Below are positions 37,913 to 52,066 of a stretch of 64,000 nucleotides of DNA, one piece after another (position 1 is the first letter of the stretch; every line of letters starts with the position of its first letter). Below the pieces are notes generated by a model that was given only the letters and a program-made list of their open reading frames with translations, ran no database searches and was not told where the DNA came from. This DNA is from Brevipalpus yothersi (Eukaryota; Arthropoda; Arachnida; Trombidiformes; Tenuipalpidae). The stretch is from contig QZCP01000124.1 in the NCBI GenBank assembly GCA_003956705.1, forward strand, positions 134,426-198,425, given 5' to 3'. Made by a program: the position numbers and the translations under genes.

Positions 37913-40900
37913 ATGACTGAACCAACTAGCATCCGGATGATAGTGAAACAGGTAAGGCATGGAAGAAAATTTGTGTGCATGAAACCATCTGATATCTGGT
38001 TCAGCGTGACTCAGTCGGCGTTTTCCCTAATCTTTTTTCCCAATCGATCCATGTGCTCGGTAGCTGTGTAATTATTGTCCTCAATTCACTGTTCAAGTGT
38101 TTGACTGATGAAATTTTTCCATCTTTGTCCTCCTTAACAGGTTGACTCGGGTGACTCTGTCATCCTTCGTGACCAGCCTCGTGGTGGGCCTCCTCGAGAG
38201 ATGAAAGTCGGTCTCTGCTGGATCACTGCACCTAAAATGGGTCGTAAAAGTGGTAAAGGAGATGAAGTGCCTGAAGAAATAGGAGCATTTGAGGCTCGCG
38301 AATTTCTTCGAAAAAAATTGATTGGAAAAGAAATTCTTTTCACCAAAATGTACTCTGTGCCCATTGGATCTGCCACACGAGACTGTGGCCTTATCTATAT
38401 TTCTAAGGATCAAGAAGTTTCGGTAAACGAAATGATTGTCGAGGAAGGTCTTGCTGAGGTTATCAAGAGAAGGCAAAATGATGAGAATCCAATTTACAAG
38501 AAGTTGGTTGCTCTGGAAGATCTAGCAAAGGACAGTAAGCGAGGCAAGTGGGCTGTAGATAAGAAAGCAATGAAGAAAAGAACTGTCTTGCAGGAAATTT
38601 CTCAAGAGGCAGCTGATGGACTACGAAATAAGACTTTCAAAGAAAATGCAATCGTAGAATATGTGCAGAGCGCTGATCAGATGAGAATTGCCTTGCTTGT
38701 GAACAAAGCGAAAAATGAGTGGCAAATGATCACTCTTCGGTTATCTGGAATCAAATGTCCGCTGCAAAATCAGCCATTCTCTGATGAGGCTAAATTTTTT
38801 GTTGAAAGTAGGCTTCTTCACCGAGATGTTGCTGTCCGCGTAGAGCAACTTCAAAGAACCGGAGACAATCCAATTCTGTTTGGCTCAGTTTTCGGTGGAA
38901 AGGACAATCAACATAATATTGCCATCGCCCTTCTCAAAGAAGGTCTCGCTCAAGTAACCGATATAACCTTAAAGCACACTCCTGATCCTCAAGCTTATCG
39001 ACAAGCTACCGCTGAAGCGAAATCGAAAAAGCTGCGAATCTGGAAAGAGCACAAAGGTGTTGCTGAGAAAACTGAAAACGGATCAGATAAAAATGTTTTC
39101 GATGCAAAGGTTATTGAGATTATAAATGGAGATGCTATGAATGTTCTATCACTGAAAGATAAGACAGTGAAAAAAATATTCCTCTCCTCTATCCGTCCAC
39201 CTCCTCGAAGGGCTGATGCTCCAACTGATCAAAAAGTCCGTGCCCTTTATGATGTGCCATTGATGTTTGAAGCTCGTGAGTTTCTCCGAAAGAAACTTAT
39301 TGGTAAAAAGGTTCAAGTAACCGAAGATTATAGACAACCCAAAACAGACACATTTCCTGAGAAAATTTGCGCAACTGTCACCGTTAACGGACAGAACATT
39401 GCGGAACAATTAGTGTCTCGAGGTCTAGCCACTGTTGTGAAGCATCGTGCTGATGATGATAGGAAATCCTCTGCGTATGATTTGCTGATGGATGCCGAAT
39501 TCAAGGCTGAAAAGGCTAATAAAGGTATTCACGGCAAGGATGCACAAAGCAAAAAGATCGTTGATCTTTCTAATGACACCAGCAGAGCGAAGCAATTTAT
39601 GTCATTCTTGGTTCGAAGTGGGCTTGGAGGTCCTCGTAAAGAGGGCTTGGTAGAACATGTCTATTCTTCATCCCGAATCAAAGTTTACATTCCCAAAGAG
39701 AACTGTTTGATCAACCTGATTCTTGCCGGTATCAATTCTCCTAAAGTAAACGAGAATGAATATGGTAAAGAAGGTTATGAACTTGTGAAAAGCTTAATTC
39801 ATCAACGCGATGTTGAACTATCTATTGAAAGTATGGATAAAGTGGGAAATTATATTGGATACGTTTATTATGAAATTGGAAGTGGAATCAATAAGAACAT
39901 CTCATTGACGTTGATCGAGCATGGACTGGCTACAATCCGTGATGCTAAAGATCAAAATATGATCCGAGCTGAGGAGGAAGCTAAGAAGAACAAAATTGGA
40001 CTATGGAAAACTTGGACGCCTGAAGGTAAAATATTCACAAGTTGATCTTTACTTGACACAAATTATAAGACCTTACTTGCTATTTGAATTCTGAATCGAT
40101 TTTTTTCTCTTTTCTCTACCTCAATCTTTGCCTCAGCAGAAGAAGAAGACAACGTCGAAGAAATCGACGACGACAAAGGTAACGAAGCTGATGCAGATGC
40201 TACTGAAGCTGGTGGAGATAAGGCTGATGAAAACGATCCAAAGGATAAAAATGGTATCAGTCAACCTAAAAAGAAGGCTCCTGTTCAAGATTTCAGTAAA
40301 CTTGACAAAGTTTTCGTTACCGAAATAGCCAGCGATGCATCTACCGTATTTGTTCAAGACGTAGCGCGTGGCCCAAAGTTCGAGGAGATCATCGTTTCAT
40401 TGAGAAACGATCTGAAATCTAATCCACCCCTTCCTGGAGCCTACTCTTTCAAGAAGGGTGATATTGTTGCTGCCAAATTTTCGCAAGATGGCCTCTGGTA
40501 TCGTGCGAGAATTGACAAGATCAGCCCAGACAGTAAGGATGCTGAGGTTTTGTTCATCGATTATGGTAATCGTGAAAATGTTGCTCAAAAAGATCTAGCA
40601 CCACTTCCATCAGCAGACTACTCCATCAATGCTGTTCCAGCAGCAGCTCAACTGTATGCACTGGCTTTCATCAGCCTTCCACCTAATGACCCTGATGCCA
40701 TTCAAGCTGCACGAGATGCTTTGGAAAACATGGTTAGTGGTAAAGAATTGTATCTTCGCAAAGAGTATAGGGACACTGTCAACGGACAGGTGTTAGACTT
40801 GGTGAGCCTCATCGATTGTAGCACTAAAGAAAATGTAGGCTTGAGCTTGGTTAAAGGTGGATTCTTCAGGGTTCGCAATACAAGCAGAGAGAGGCGAAAA

Positions 40901-41023
40901 GATAAGAGAATCGTTAAATTATTGAACGAATTCATCAATGCTCAAGATGTTGCCAAAAAGGGTAGATTGGAACTATGGATGTATGGGGACAATACTGAGG
41001 ATGATGCACGTGACTTTATCTAA
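37913..41023 (+). CDS. SND1: Tudor-SN / SND1 (staphylococcal nuclease domains plus Tudor), three exons
   Basis: Exons are 37913-37951 (only 13 codons, MTEPTSIRMIVKQ), 38141-40025 and 40137-41023, in frame, giving 936 residues (human is 910). SND1 is a multifunctional RNA-binding nuclease of stress granules, small-RNA complexes and spliceosomes. Four N-terminal SN-like repeats can be followed: VDSGDSVILRDQPRGGPP, FKENAIVEYVQSADQMRIALLV, FDAKVIEIINGDAMNVLSLKD, and RKEGLVEHVYSSSRIKVYIPKENCLINLILAGIN. An acidic insert (AEEEDNVEEIDDDKGNEADAD) starts exon 3. The Tudor domain follows (GDIVAAKFSQDGLWYRARIDKI...VLFIDYGNRENV), then the split fifth SN domain. The gene converges on MADD, 755 bp between stops. 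Confidence 0.95.
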
Positions 41024-41777
41024 AAATAAAGAGGAAAGCATAATGAGAATTAAATTTGGTTTTTGTAAATGGATATCTTTATCAACTCGGAGTAAAATTT
41101 TCATCAATCTAATACCAAAACATTTTTCTAGCATCGTTAAAAGAGGAAAGATAATGTGAACAGTTTGTTTTTTTTGGATAAAAGAATTCAGACAAAGATA
41201 CACCATATGATTGGTAAAATAAAACCATACTTTCGGATCACTTCGCGTAGATTTGTCAATAATTGATCAACATTCACAAAACAATTATTGCTTGGTATGA
41301 GAAGATCTAGCATTATATTTGTGTGAAAGACAATTTAGGAAAACATCATCATCTCTGCCTAGAACAATTGAGCACTCATCAACATCTGTTCTTCTGTCTA
41401 TGTCATCATAACAGTCAAAATATATGTAACCAAATCTATTAAGGTTTTGCATTTTATCTGGTATTTCACCTGTAAAAAAGGAATAAAGGCGTGAGTCAAA
41501 CAGATATTTGGATGGATGCTGGCCAGAAGAATTTTGGGTAAAAAGTATTTACCTTGATAATGGCAATCGAGACAGCCATCCAGAGGTGTGCTCCAGGTGA
41601 ATCTCTCTCAAGAAAGGAACAAAGAAAAAATAACACCAAGGCTGTGGATATACATTTCTGATGAATTTTGAACAACAACAAAATTCAACTCAGGCAGAAC
41701 GATGTCGGTGAGTTCAATTCACCTCTCTCTATCTCTTGTTGACATGATGTTCTCTTCGATTTTCGGTAGGCTTTTAA
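41024..41777. other. Convergent 3' flanks of SND1 and MADD
   Basis: AT-rich spacer between two convergent genes, presumably both 3' UTRs. No further gene seen. Confidence 0.5.
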
Positions 41778-44700
41778 TCATCGCTTACTAAGCACAGGTG
41801 TATTGCTTTTTTGTTGTTGAGATCGGTGGGTTTCAGAAGAGCCACCCGAAGATGACCATGGAGGTGCAGGTTGACCTGAGGTCGTCTGAGATGTACTGTG
41901 ATGAGATGAAGCGGATGCCTGCTGATTTTTTCGTCTCTCTTCCAAGCCAGCAGCAAGGTAAGAAAATACACATAAAACAGCATAACATATTTGATCCGCC
42001 ATTTGTGATCTATATTTTCTTTGGATGATTTGACGATTCTTGGGGTCTATTGGAGTGGAGAAAAACGAATTTGAGGAAAAATTATCTGAGCTCATCGGAG
42101 GAATTACGATTGGCAACGAAAGACTAGAACATTAACTTACTGAATTCTTCAAGTACAAAAATTCCATCCTTTTGAGCAAAGCACTTACGAATATTCTCCA
42201 AACGAACGAAGAACTAGATTTCATGAAAATTGTGGACAATAGATTGGAAGTATAAAAGCAGACATAAGTCAACAATGATAATTGATACATTCTGAAAAAA
42301 GGAAATGGTGAGCGATGCTATTGGCAGCTTAGGAACAGAAAGCAGACACCTAATCAATATCGAGATGTAAATTTTTCTCAACTAATGAGGAATGGTATGA
42401 AATCGAAAAGTGCTGCTCACGATTGAGATCATACTACTTCTAATGAATATTATTCATTCATGAGGATTGATCACTATTCATTATGGGAGAAGATAGAGAA
42501 GCAGTATAATCTCAATCATGTCTTCTCGGAAAAGAGCGAGAATTTTTTATTAAGTGCTTGTCAAAGCCCACAGAGATGGACTGAGACATGTGAATTCATA
42601 TTTTTTCACAAATTTGAGTGAATTACAAAGCACATGCAAATCTAAAAGATCAGAGATCGCAATCTAAATAAGCGGCTCAATAATCGTGCGACAATATGAG
42701 ATATGTAACTAGAAAACAGTCAAGCAAGCAAAAAACGATGCAGATAGGCTATCTCATTGATCAATGGGACTCGAAAAAGAGAGAGAGAGAGAAAGAGAAA
42801 GAGTAATGAAGAGAGAGAAAGAGGAACTGATAATTAGGATTTAAGTGTCTACGGGCTTTTGATGACTTTTCTCCTAAGTGATTTTCATCTAAATCTACAC
42901 CAACTTTGGAGATGGTCAGGAGAATGGGTAAAATGAGAATATGATTGGGAATTTAGTCGACAGTCTGGTACTTTGAGCATGGAAAATAAAATTTCCAGTA
43001 TTGTATAAAGGGAGAAGGAAAGGATGGTAGAGGATTGGTGATTCTAAACTATTACCATGAATTGTTCAATTTATGATAAGAGAGAGAGAGAGAGAAAAGA
43101 GGATGGAAAGATTTGTGTTGTACTTCATCAATGCTGAAGCGCAATTTTTTTATTTCATGCTTCTTTCCACTATACTACAACTACTATTAATTAATCAAGT
43201 AACCAAAGATTATCTACTGAAATTCCGCGCATCATGTGATCAAAAATACCGAAGCAATAATAATGATAAATACAAAGACGAGGTATGGGAAGTGAAGAAT
43301 TTCATAATATTTCTCGCTAAGCATTTGCTGCCATTAGCATTTTCTACCATTTCTACTCATTATTCAAATGATAAGAGAATAAACCAAAATAAATGACTTG
43401 AATTGGTAACGTGAAATAAGGGTCAAAAGAACATAATAATATATTTAAAAAATGATAAAGAAATAATGAGGACTACATCTAAATCTCTTAAAACCCTTTT
43501 CGGGGCTCAAGAAGAAAGAAAGATAATGGAAAAAACTACAAGAAAAAAAAAATAAAACCGAAAAACTAAGAGTTTTATTTATACCTCAAAGTCCTGCAGA
43601 AGTGAATGATTTCAGGAAGAAGTCGGAAAATCCGTCATATGTTGCGCAATGGAGTAATCGAGAACGTAAACGAAAAGAGAGAGAGAGAGAGAGAGAGAGA
43701 AATTGAATTGAGGATCAAGGATCAGGAAGAGAGAAAAAACTCAGAATTAGGTCTTGAATGTGATTTGAATAGTGGTGAATAGATAATATGTACTTCGAAT
43801 ATGTTTCCCTGATTGGAAAGTTAAGAGCGAGAGTTCTATTGAACACCGAACCTCTGAGGTGATTATTTATTCATAGATCTATGATCAGGGGATTCTTTCC
43901 TCATTTTTTTAAAGTCAAGTGAGAATTGAAAAAATTACAAACTTATATCATGGCTATTTATGGAGGTTTGTGGGTGAAAATTCGAACAACTATGTGATAT
44001 TGAAAAAAGGTTTTTCAGGACCATCTCAAAAGTCTCTTCGCATGATCTATAAGCTTGATCCTGCTACATGGCTCTGAATCCACAGTCATCAATGTGGGTA
44101 TAGCTATCCTCTTGGATTTTGGGATGGATGTGTGAGGAAATTGTCAAAATTTGGAGGTAATAAATATGAGTGTTTATATGTTTTGGATTAGAGAAAAATA
44201 TCACGTACTTCAACATACGTAACATGGAATCTTCCAGAGATTTTAATTAGAGGAAAGTAATACCGACTTCATCGGAAGAGTCATGCTTCGATCAGGTAAA
44301 TTGACAGTAAGAGAGAGATAGAGAAAGAGAGAGAGAGAGAGAATATCTCCAATTTTAGCACCTCAATAAATACTGATCGTTTGGAGCTATGATAGAATCA
44401 ATATATAGATCTCGATGGAATCGATTAAACTCGATGAAAGAGAGAGTGATAACATTCTCAAACCTTCCAAATAGCAAACAAGATTGGAAAAAATGGCAGA
44501 GTGAGAGCAAGATTTTCCACAGGCACAAGAGAGAAGAGAATTTTGAGTAGGTCCTTGCATCCGATAAATAACAAAGAAAAATGACTGAAACTTATATATT
44601 AGGAAGTAAAAAAAAGGAGAGAGGGATCGATTACGGGGAAAATAGTGCTGAATATAAATATATACAAAAATCATTTTCGAAGTATTCAATTTTGTTCTCT

Positions 44701-47700
44701 TCAAAGCTTTTCATCACTTAAGTGCTCAATCAAACTCGGCTTGAAAGAAAAAACTTATAAAACTCAATCAACAGACAAAGCTAAGAAAACAACCGAGTGA
44801 AAGTTCTGTTCGAGGGAAATGATAGAGATAGAAAGTTTCTCGATTGAAAGACTGATAACCGATTCTCTATCAACAAGAGCTTGAAGGCGCTCTTAACATT
44901 CAGAATCTCATTGATATTAGTCAGAATTAATTCATGATCACTGAATTTCAATTACTCACCTTGCTATAGGCAAATAACAGTCCGATTCCTTCCATACAAA
45001 CTTGAAGTAAGCCTCCTTCACCAGTCTTCATATCTTGAACGGGGAATTCTCCACCAAGCTCTGTTCCTATGGAATGAATTGGAGAAAAAACCCAAATTTC
45101 ATTGATTAGTTGGATAGAATGTGAAGATTATTGCAGAAATAATTAACTTTGAGCTCGGATCATAATGGGTAACTAGCCTCAAAGAGATGAAACAGATTCG
45201 CTCGAATGCTCAATTAATGATAATTAATGAATCAGTTAATGAATGGAAAGCATAAGTTTTTCCCAAAACTCACCTGGTAAAACACCAGCTCCACTGGCTG
45301 CGGCTCTTTCCATAGCATTTTTGATGCAATAGTAGAGCTCTTTACATTTTCGAGTATGATACTTGTGCAATTGAGTCATGCCGCCATTTCTTCGCCACAG
45401 ACAGAGAACTTTGTTCTTTGGGCTGTACGTCATATTAACTAATCGTTCATACCACCAACGTTCCACAATAGTTCCATTAATACTACGCAAGATGAGTCCA
45501 TCGTCTCGAACTTCCATGAACATCATGTCGTCCGAAACATCTGAGCCCATATGAACGGTGAATGTTTGTCGATGCATTTGTCGACTTGCGAGAGGCTTCA
45601 AATCAATATCATTACCATGAAGATTTTCAATCTGATCTAGGAGTCCATTGATCTCATCACTGTATATCACACCGATATGACATTTGCCGAGAAGTCGGCG
45701 AACTTTGCGCTTCACTTCAGTACGATCAACATTTAGCATGATCATGAAAGCAGTCATATTGTACAACAAATTTGACAATAAACGATCCTCTTCGTGCTCA
45801 AGTCTTTTCTTATCAATATCGGAAAGTGATCTGTAACGATCCATCATTTCACCAGGCCCTTGATCCATACCTATAAGTTCTCTCTCATGCGAAACGACAT
45901 CAAGAAAGGCATCTTCCCAAAATTGCATTTTATCCCACAACGATGACCTATCTTTGCCCAAAAGGGCTTGAAACAGATATGTTCGATGTTGATCTAAAGG
46001 AACTGCACCAGCGGATACAAGATTCCCGCCATGATAACGGAAACCAGTGCTAACCGAGCTTTTGCTGCTCCATAAGCTAGGAGTGCGTGATTGTCGCCCA
46101 ATATCCTATTAATAATTCAAATTTGAGAATTGAAAATTGAAAATTTTTAGTTCAATATCTCATTTTCATCTTCTCTTAAGCCATAGTCTACTTACCGTAT
46201 CGAGGTCAGTATCAGAACATGTGGATCGGCCCATCTGTTGGCCTAATCGACTTCCAGGATTATAGAAAGCTGGATTCACAGTCATCGAGCCAGAATCACT
46301 GACATTACAACTTCCCATACCAGGTTCAGTATTCGCTTCTGAGACAGTGGAATCGATGCTGGGTAATCGAGTCAGAGAACTATCTGCTTGAGTCATCTTG
46401 CAAGATATAGAAGGAAGAGGTGACTGGGGAAGATTTTGCTGACGGCCAATACCTTCACTGGTTTCAGGTGTATCTGGGGATGGAGTAATACTGACATTTC
46501 CAGCTCCTGTGGATGCTGGTTTGGTGAGACCACCGAGATCTGATGAAGGTGTGTACGGATCAGCTTGACTTGCCAGTTTATTTATATCTTCACCACTTCC
46601 ATAAGGTGAATTGTCTTGGCTCACAGAGACTGTGGATGCCACACTAGATTCACCTCTGGGATTTTCAGGCTCTTTTGCCCAATAATGAGTGTGGGCTGTC
46701 TCCAGAACACTGAACGCAGAAGCCATACCTCCAAGACCATTATGGACGTATGATTGTTCGAGTCCGTGTACAAGAGCGGATTGAACTCTTAACATTCCTT
46801 TGAAAACAGGCTTAGTTAATCGAACATCTTCGATATGATCATCAGGACCCACCCGACACTCAAGATTTTTATTTATAGCTGATATAACTAAATTTCGATA
46901 ATTCTCATCTTCCATCAACTTTTTCACTCGAGAAAGCTTCAACCATCCAACCCCTTCACCTTCGAGAACAGAATTGACTACTTCTTTGAGGAATTGCTGA
47001 TTCTCACTGGAACATAGAGGTAAGAATAGAAGAAGAGTTGTAGAGAGAGGAAAAAATAGGAGAAAATCGATTGAGGAATGGAGTTGAGAGTATATTTTTA
47101 TCATGCTTTCAAGCTCTTACCTGTGAGTGGATCTTGATTCACTAGGATTTTTAGATCCATCATTTCCTCTTCCTGATTTTTGGGAACCACTACAGTGTTT
47201 GATAAGAGAGCTTCTCTCGACTAGACCTTTACGACCTAAAATGAGAACATCGATCAATCAAAATTTGGTGGAAAAAATTTTACCTCACACGCAAACACTA
47301 ACACACTGTACTACCTTTAGGAAATGGACCATATTTTTGAGCTTTTTCTTGCATTTTTTCGGCAAGATTCGATGCTCTTGAACCAAAAAATCCTGAGAGC
47401 ATTGTTGATGTTTTATCAGCAAATCCATTGAAATCACCCGTTACACTGGATATGATCGATGAGCTAGAATCAAAATCTCGTCCCGATTCATCTACTCTCT
47501 CCTGGCTACTTCTCCACAATTCTTTAGCCTGTTCTTTCATTGGACCACTGAGAGCTTGCAAATTTTTGAGCAATTTTTTTTGACCAGAAACCTCTTTCTT
47601 GGTCGCTTCCAAGGCATTCTTACCAGCACCAACAGCGGCTGCCTTTGCTTCTCGGGCCACTTCACGTGCTTCCGATGTGAAACGATCTAGGAAGGAAGGT

Positions 47701-48455
47701 GAGCTAGAATTTGAAAGATTTTGGGATCCAGTTCGACTGAAAACACTGGTAATACTAATTGTTCGACTGAGTGTTGGTGAAGAACTGGCTGAGCCTGTTC
47801 CACCACCGGAAGTGCCTCCTTTCTCCTTCTCTAGAGAAGGTTCAGCTGACAATGGCCTATTTTCATTCGATGGTGTGATCGTTCTTTGGGTACTTGAGCT
47901 GATGCGAGAAGATCCTTCTTTCTCTGATGAACATTCCGATTCATGGGGACTTCTACTTGTGGCTGGATATACTTGTTGCGGTGATAAAGCTAACTTGGCG
48001 GTTGAAGATGGAGTCAATGTGGTGGGTGTGGATCTGAGTGTGATTTGTTCTTCACTTTCGTCTAGGAATTCTGGGAATTTTTGATCATCATCATCAATAT
48101 CATCATCATCGTTATCTGGCTCACTACTTGTGGTGGATGAAGATGATTGTACTGGAGATGAAGATGCGGACCCATGAGATGCGGAAATTTGGCCCTCATT
48201 ATCAGTGGAATGAAGAATTGGTGAAGCAGAGGCAATGGAAGGAAGTTGCAATGATGATGGAGGATGGCATATGATTTTAGGATCACAGAAAAGTCGAGCG
48301 TGAGTAGAATCTATTGCTGAAGCTGGAGCAAGAGAGAGAGAAGAAAAGAGCCAGAAAGTAAGAGGATAAGTTGGAAAAGAATAGAATAATAATAATCACA
48401 AAGGAAAAGGAGGAGAGAGGAAAGAAGAGAAGAAAAATAGAGAGACGAACAAAAA

Positions 48456-48497
<42 letters not shown>

Positions 48498-50479
48498 GGA
48501 CTAGAAAATGTTATGATCGATTGAATTATCCAAATGAGGATATGCAAATTAGCATTATAATATGAATGCATGAGGGAATGTGGGTAAAATGGTTCAACGT
48601 ATGAGGGTAATCTTTATTACCTTGATTGGTAGAACCAATATCACTATTAACCATTCCACTCACGATATCGCTGAGAGATGAATATGAGCTAGTGCTTGCA
48701 TCGCTTTCAGATGAGCTCTCCTCGGAAGTGTGGCTCATCTCATGTGCACCTGAGATGCTTAGTAGATTGGCATTTCTATCTGGTAGAATTGCATGAGACA
48801 AATTACTTCTTGCTTGTGTCCATACACGAAAAACAACAGGTTCAAGCTGTCGAGCAAACCACTTTGCTTTATCACCAACAATTGCTGGATCAAAAACACC
48901 AGTTTGCACACGCAAAAAGGCAACATTGTTTGGACTTAAAGCCCATTCTGCAAAGTATTCAACTGCCTAGTGGAATAAAATTGAGGGAGGAAAGAAAAAA
49001 AGAAGTTAATCCATGGATTTTCGAAAACAATAATGGAATAAAATCTCACTTCCGGTCAAAGCTTAAATGTCATAGATTTTCAGGAAAAGTTCACATCTTT
49101 CTCTTCAAATGTCACATGCGTCCGGTTGGTAAATGTCAGTATTCTCTGAGAATATTCCTTTGTATTTCAGTTGGAATATTCTCTTTGAATCAATATACGA
49201 TCTTTTGAACTCTATCTGAATATTCTTCTGACATGAAGAAGTCTCGTTAAGAGGTAAACTTCATGAAACTTACTTGAGTTTGCACAAATTTTGAGAGGAA
49301 GACTGATGGCTTAGGCCGTGATTGCAAAAAAGAATTAATCTGAAAGGCAACTACTGGTCTAGGATATAATTTGATGGTTCGAGTGTGTTCGGTAAAATTT
49401 GCTAATAGTGAAGGTGAATTGAAGAATCGAACCATAGCAACACGAGTGGCTATATCGACGGAATCTACATCATTGCCATATATAAGTCGTTGAGATTGTT
49501 GAGACTGATGTGTGTGGGAAGATTTTTGATGAGCCATTGAGGTGGACATGGATGGCATCAGATGAGGTGAGGAATGTGACTGATACGGTGAGCTTGGAGT
49601 GTTCGGTGATAGGGAAGGTTTAGCTTCCAGACCACTGATTCCTGATACTATTGATGGAGAAGAATAACCCTCTGGAGATATATTCTCGGTATTTTTCATT
49701 AGCTGAGGACTTGTGCTCATCGAATGGAGAGCTTGTCTCAAATGACTCGCTAGTATTCCCTCCTCTGGTTCAGGAAGTGATGGAGGATCTTCAGCTGCTG
49801 GAGGTTTTATAATCTTATTGGAATCTAGATCTACTAGCCAAACATCATTTGGTAAACGAAAATTTTTCTTAAACATTAAGAAACTGGCTGGAATTCCAAT
49901 TATATACGGTGTTGGGGCTAGTAGAAGCTGAGCAATAAAAACAAAAAAGAGAGAAAAACAAATTTAGCCAAAAGTGTAGAATGGAAAATCAATGGTAATG
50001 GTTGGGGGCAAAAAGTTTATCTCCAATTCCATGTGAACGAAGAAAAAAGTTTTGACAGAATCATCAATTCCATCAAAATAATCCATTGATCATGATGTAA
50101 CAAGATCATGAGATAAGAGAAAGTAAATATCAAGATGCTAGTGAAAATTATGGCTGAAGCGATCGATAGGATCAGTGAACGTGATATGAAAGAAGGCTCA
50201 TGGATTCTGGCTTTCGAGGAGATTGATTTCGAATTATAGATGTTTCAAGAAAGCAAGCCAGGAAATAAATCACATAGAGAAAGGGATGGAGAGTGAGAGA
50301 GATATACATTAACGATATATATGAATGCTGGAGGATGCTCTCATCCGTCAAATCCTTCATCAACATTCATGGAGTGCGTCAGAGTTGACTATTTGACGAG
50401 TGATGCTAAATATTAATAACAGCAATTACTTGATGAAAGGAGATAGTATTGTCTTTATATGACGCATCTTGTTTGGAGA

Positions 50480-50546
<67 letters not shown>

Positions 50547-51996
50547 ATAATTCTTACCTGTTCAGCTGATTTCATACAAGTTGGTAGTAGGGGTATCACA
50601 GGAAACATATATTCCAGAGGATATATCATGGTTACGAATGCCATTACACTCATGGATAGAGCATTGTAATCACGAGACTGGAAAACGATTTTATGCTCCA
50701 GAAGAATACATGTAAGAACTTTCATACATGTCTCAACTCCCAAGAGTTCGAGAGGCAAATGTAATGGAAAGTCAACCAACGAAAAACGAGTATGATCGGG
50801 GAGGGCAAACACTGATGGCTGCATCATTTCTCTGGGAATAAATTCCATCTGACAAAATGTAGAAGATAAGAAAGGAAAAAATCCAATTTTATTCAAGAAA
50901 TTGGATAAGAATCTTCATATTTGTTGGGGTGTAAGGATGTTGGAAGTAAATTCGGTGGTATAGAGACACAGGATATAGTCTGTGAAGATGAAATGATAAA
51001 ATTTTGATATTGAAAGGTGCCCTAGGGCTCTAATTTTCGCTTTTGTGTGGGGCATAATACCAAGTAAAGTGACAGGATCTTGGGAAATCTATGCGAAAAA
51101 AGGAAATGGACACTTCATCTTACCTCAACTTTGGTCTTGCCAGGAACTGGTACTGGTGCACTAAGGAAACGAAGAATAAATGTCTCCAGTTCTTCGAGAT
51201 CTTCTAGAACAGAAGGAGGCACATCATAGTCTTCTGGTATACCTTGAGTTAAAAGATTCCATATCCAATCTCTGAAAAATTGCATTAAAAAAGAGAAATA
51301 TTTGAGATGATGCTCCATTAAAGTGAATCAGATTTGGTCTGTATGAAATTCCAAAAGAAACTCGAAATATCTACGCTATAGCCATTATGCTTGATTTCTA
51401 TATTCCTCAATGAACCTGATGATTGATGCAGTTCTAGTGCACTCTCGAGAAGCAATTTTTCTTCATAAACTTTCATGGAAGTGGTGAAAAATATCAGCAA
51501 AGAATCCAAAACACTCTCAAGTAAGCCAAAATTTCATGATGATGCATGTGCACTGGTCAGTGTAATCAAATGAGTTCATGAAAGAATGTGAATAGAATTG
51601 TAATGAGGACAAGAATATAAAGCTAATAAGTGAAGCATTTGAATTGGTTAAAACAATAAAATAACAGGGGAATGAGGAATGCAAATATCCAAAGTAATCG
51701 AAATAAATTTCGATTACACTCCTCTATCCCTTTTCAGTGTGTGTTCGCCAATATCGATCCAGTGAGCATAAGTACATATATATATTTATATATATATATA
51801 TCTATGTACTGTAACTCCAAAAATGGAGCCCCTAGATTGTTCGTGAGATGCGAAAAAGGTGCTGAGATGGTGAGAATAGAGTAGAATATTTGCTAAAAGA
51901 TCAAATTAAATGGAGAGAATCTTGGGAAGACCCAACAGAATAGAGCTCCCAATGAGAGGAAAAAGAGTTGTATTCCTATGATGAAAGAGAGATAGG

Positions 51997-52066
<70 letters not shown>

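Noticed and set aside
42047..42116. MADD last-exon extension MPIVIPPMSSDNF
   Set aside because: Intronic: the acceptor at 42047 joins in phase with the 73 bp exon and matches MADD without a gap.
43073..43396. 107-codon plus-strand frame in the long MADD intron
   Set aside because: It begins in a GA repeat and shows no conserved feature.
51318..51509. 63-codon frame in a MADD intron
   Set aside because: The flanking exons join in phase without it, and human MADD shows no matching segment.
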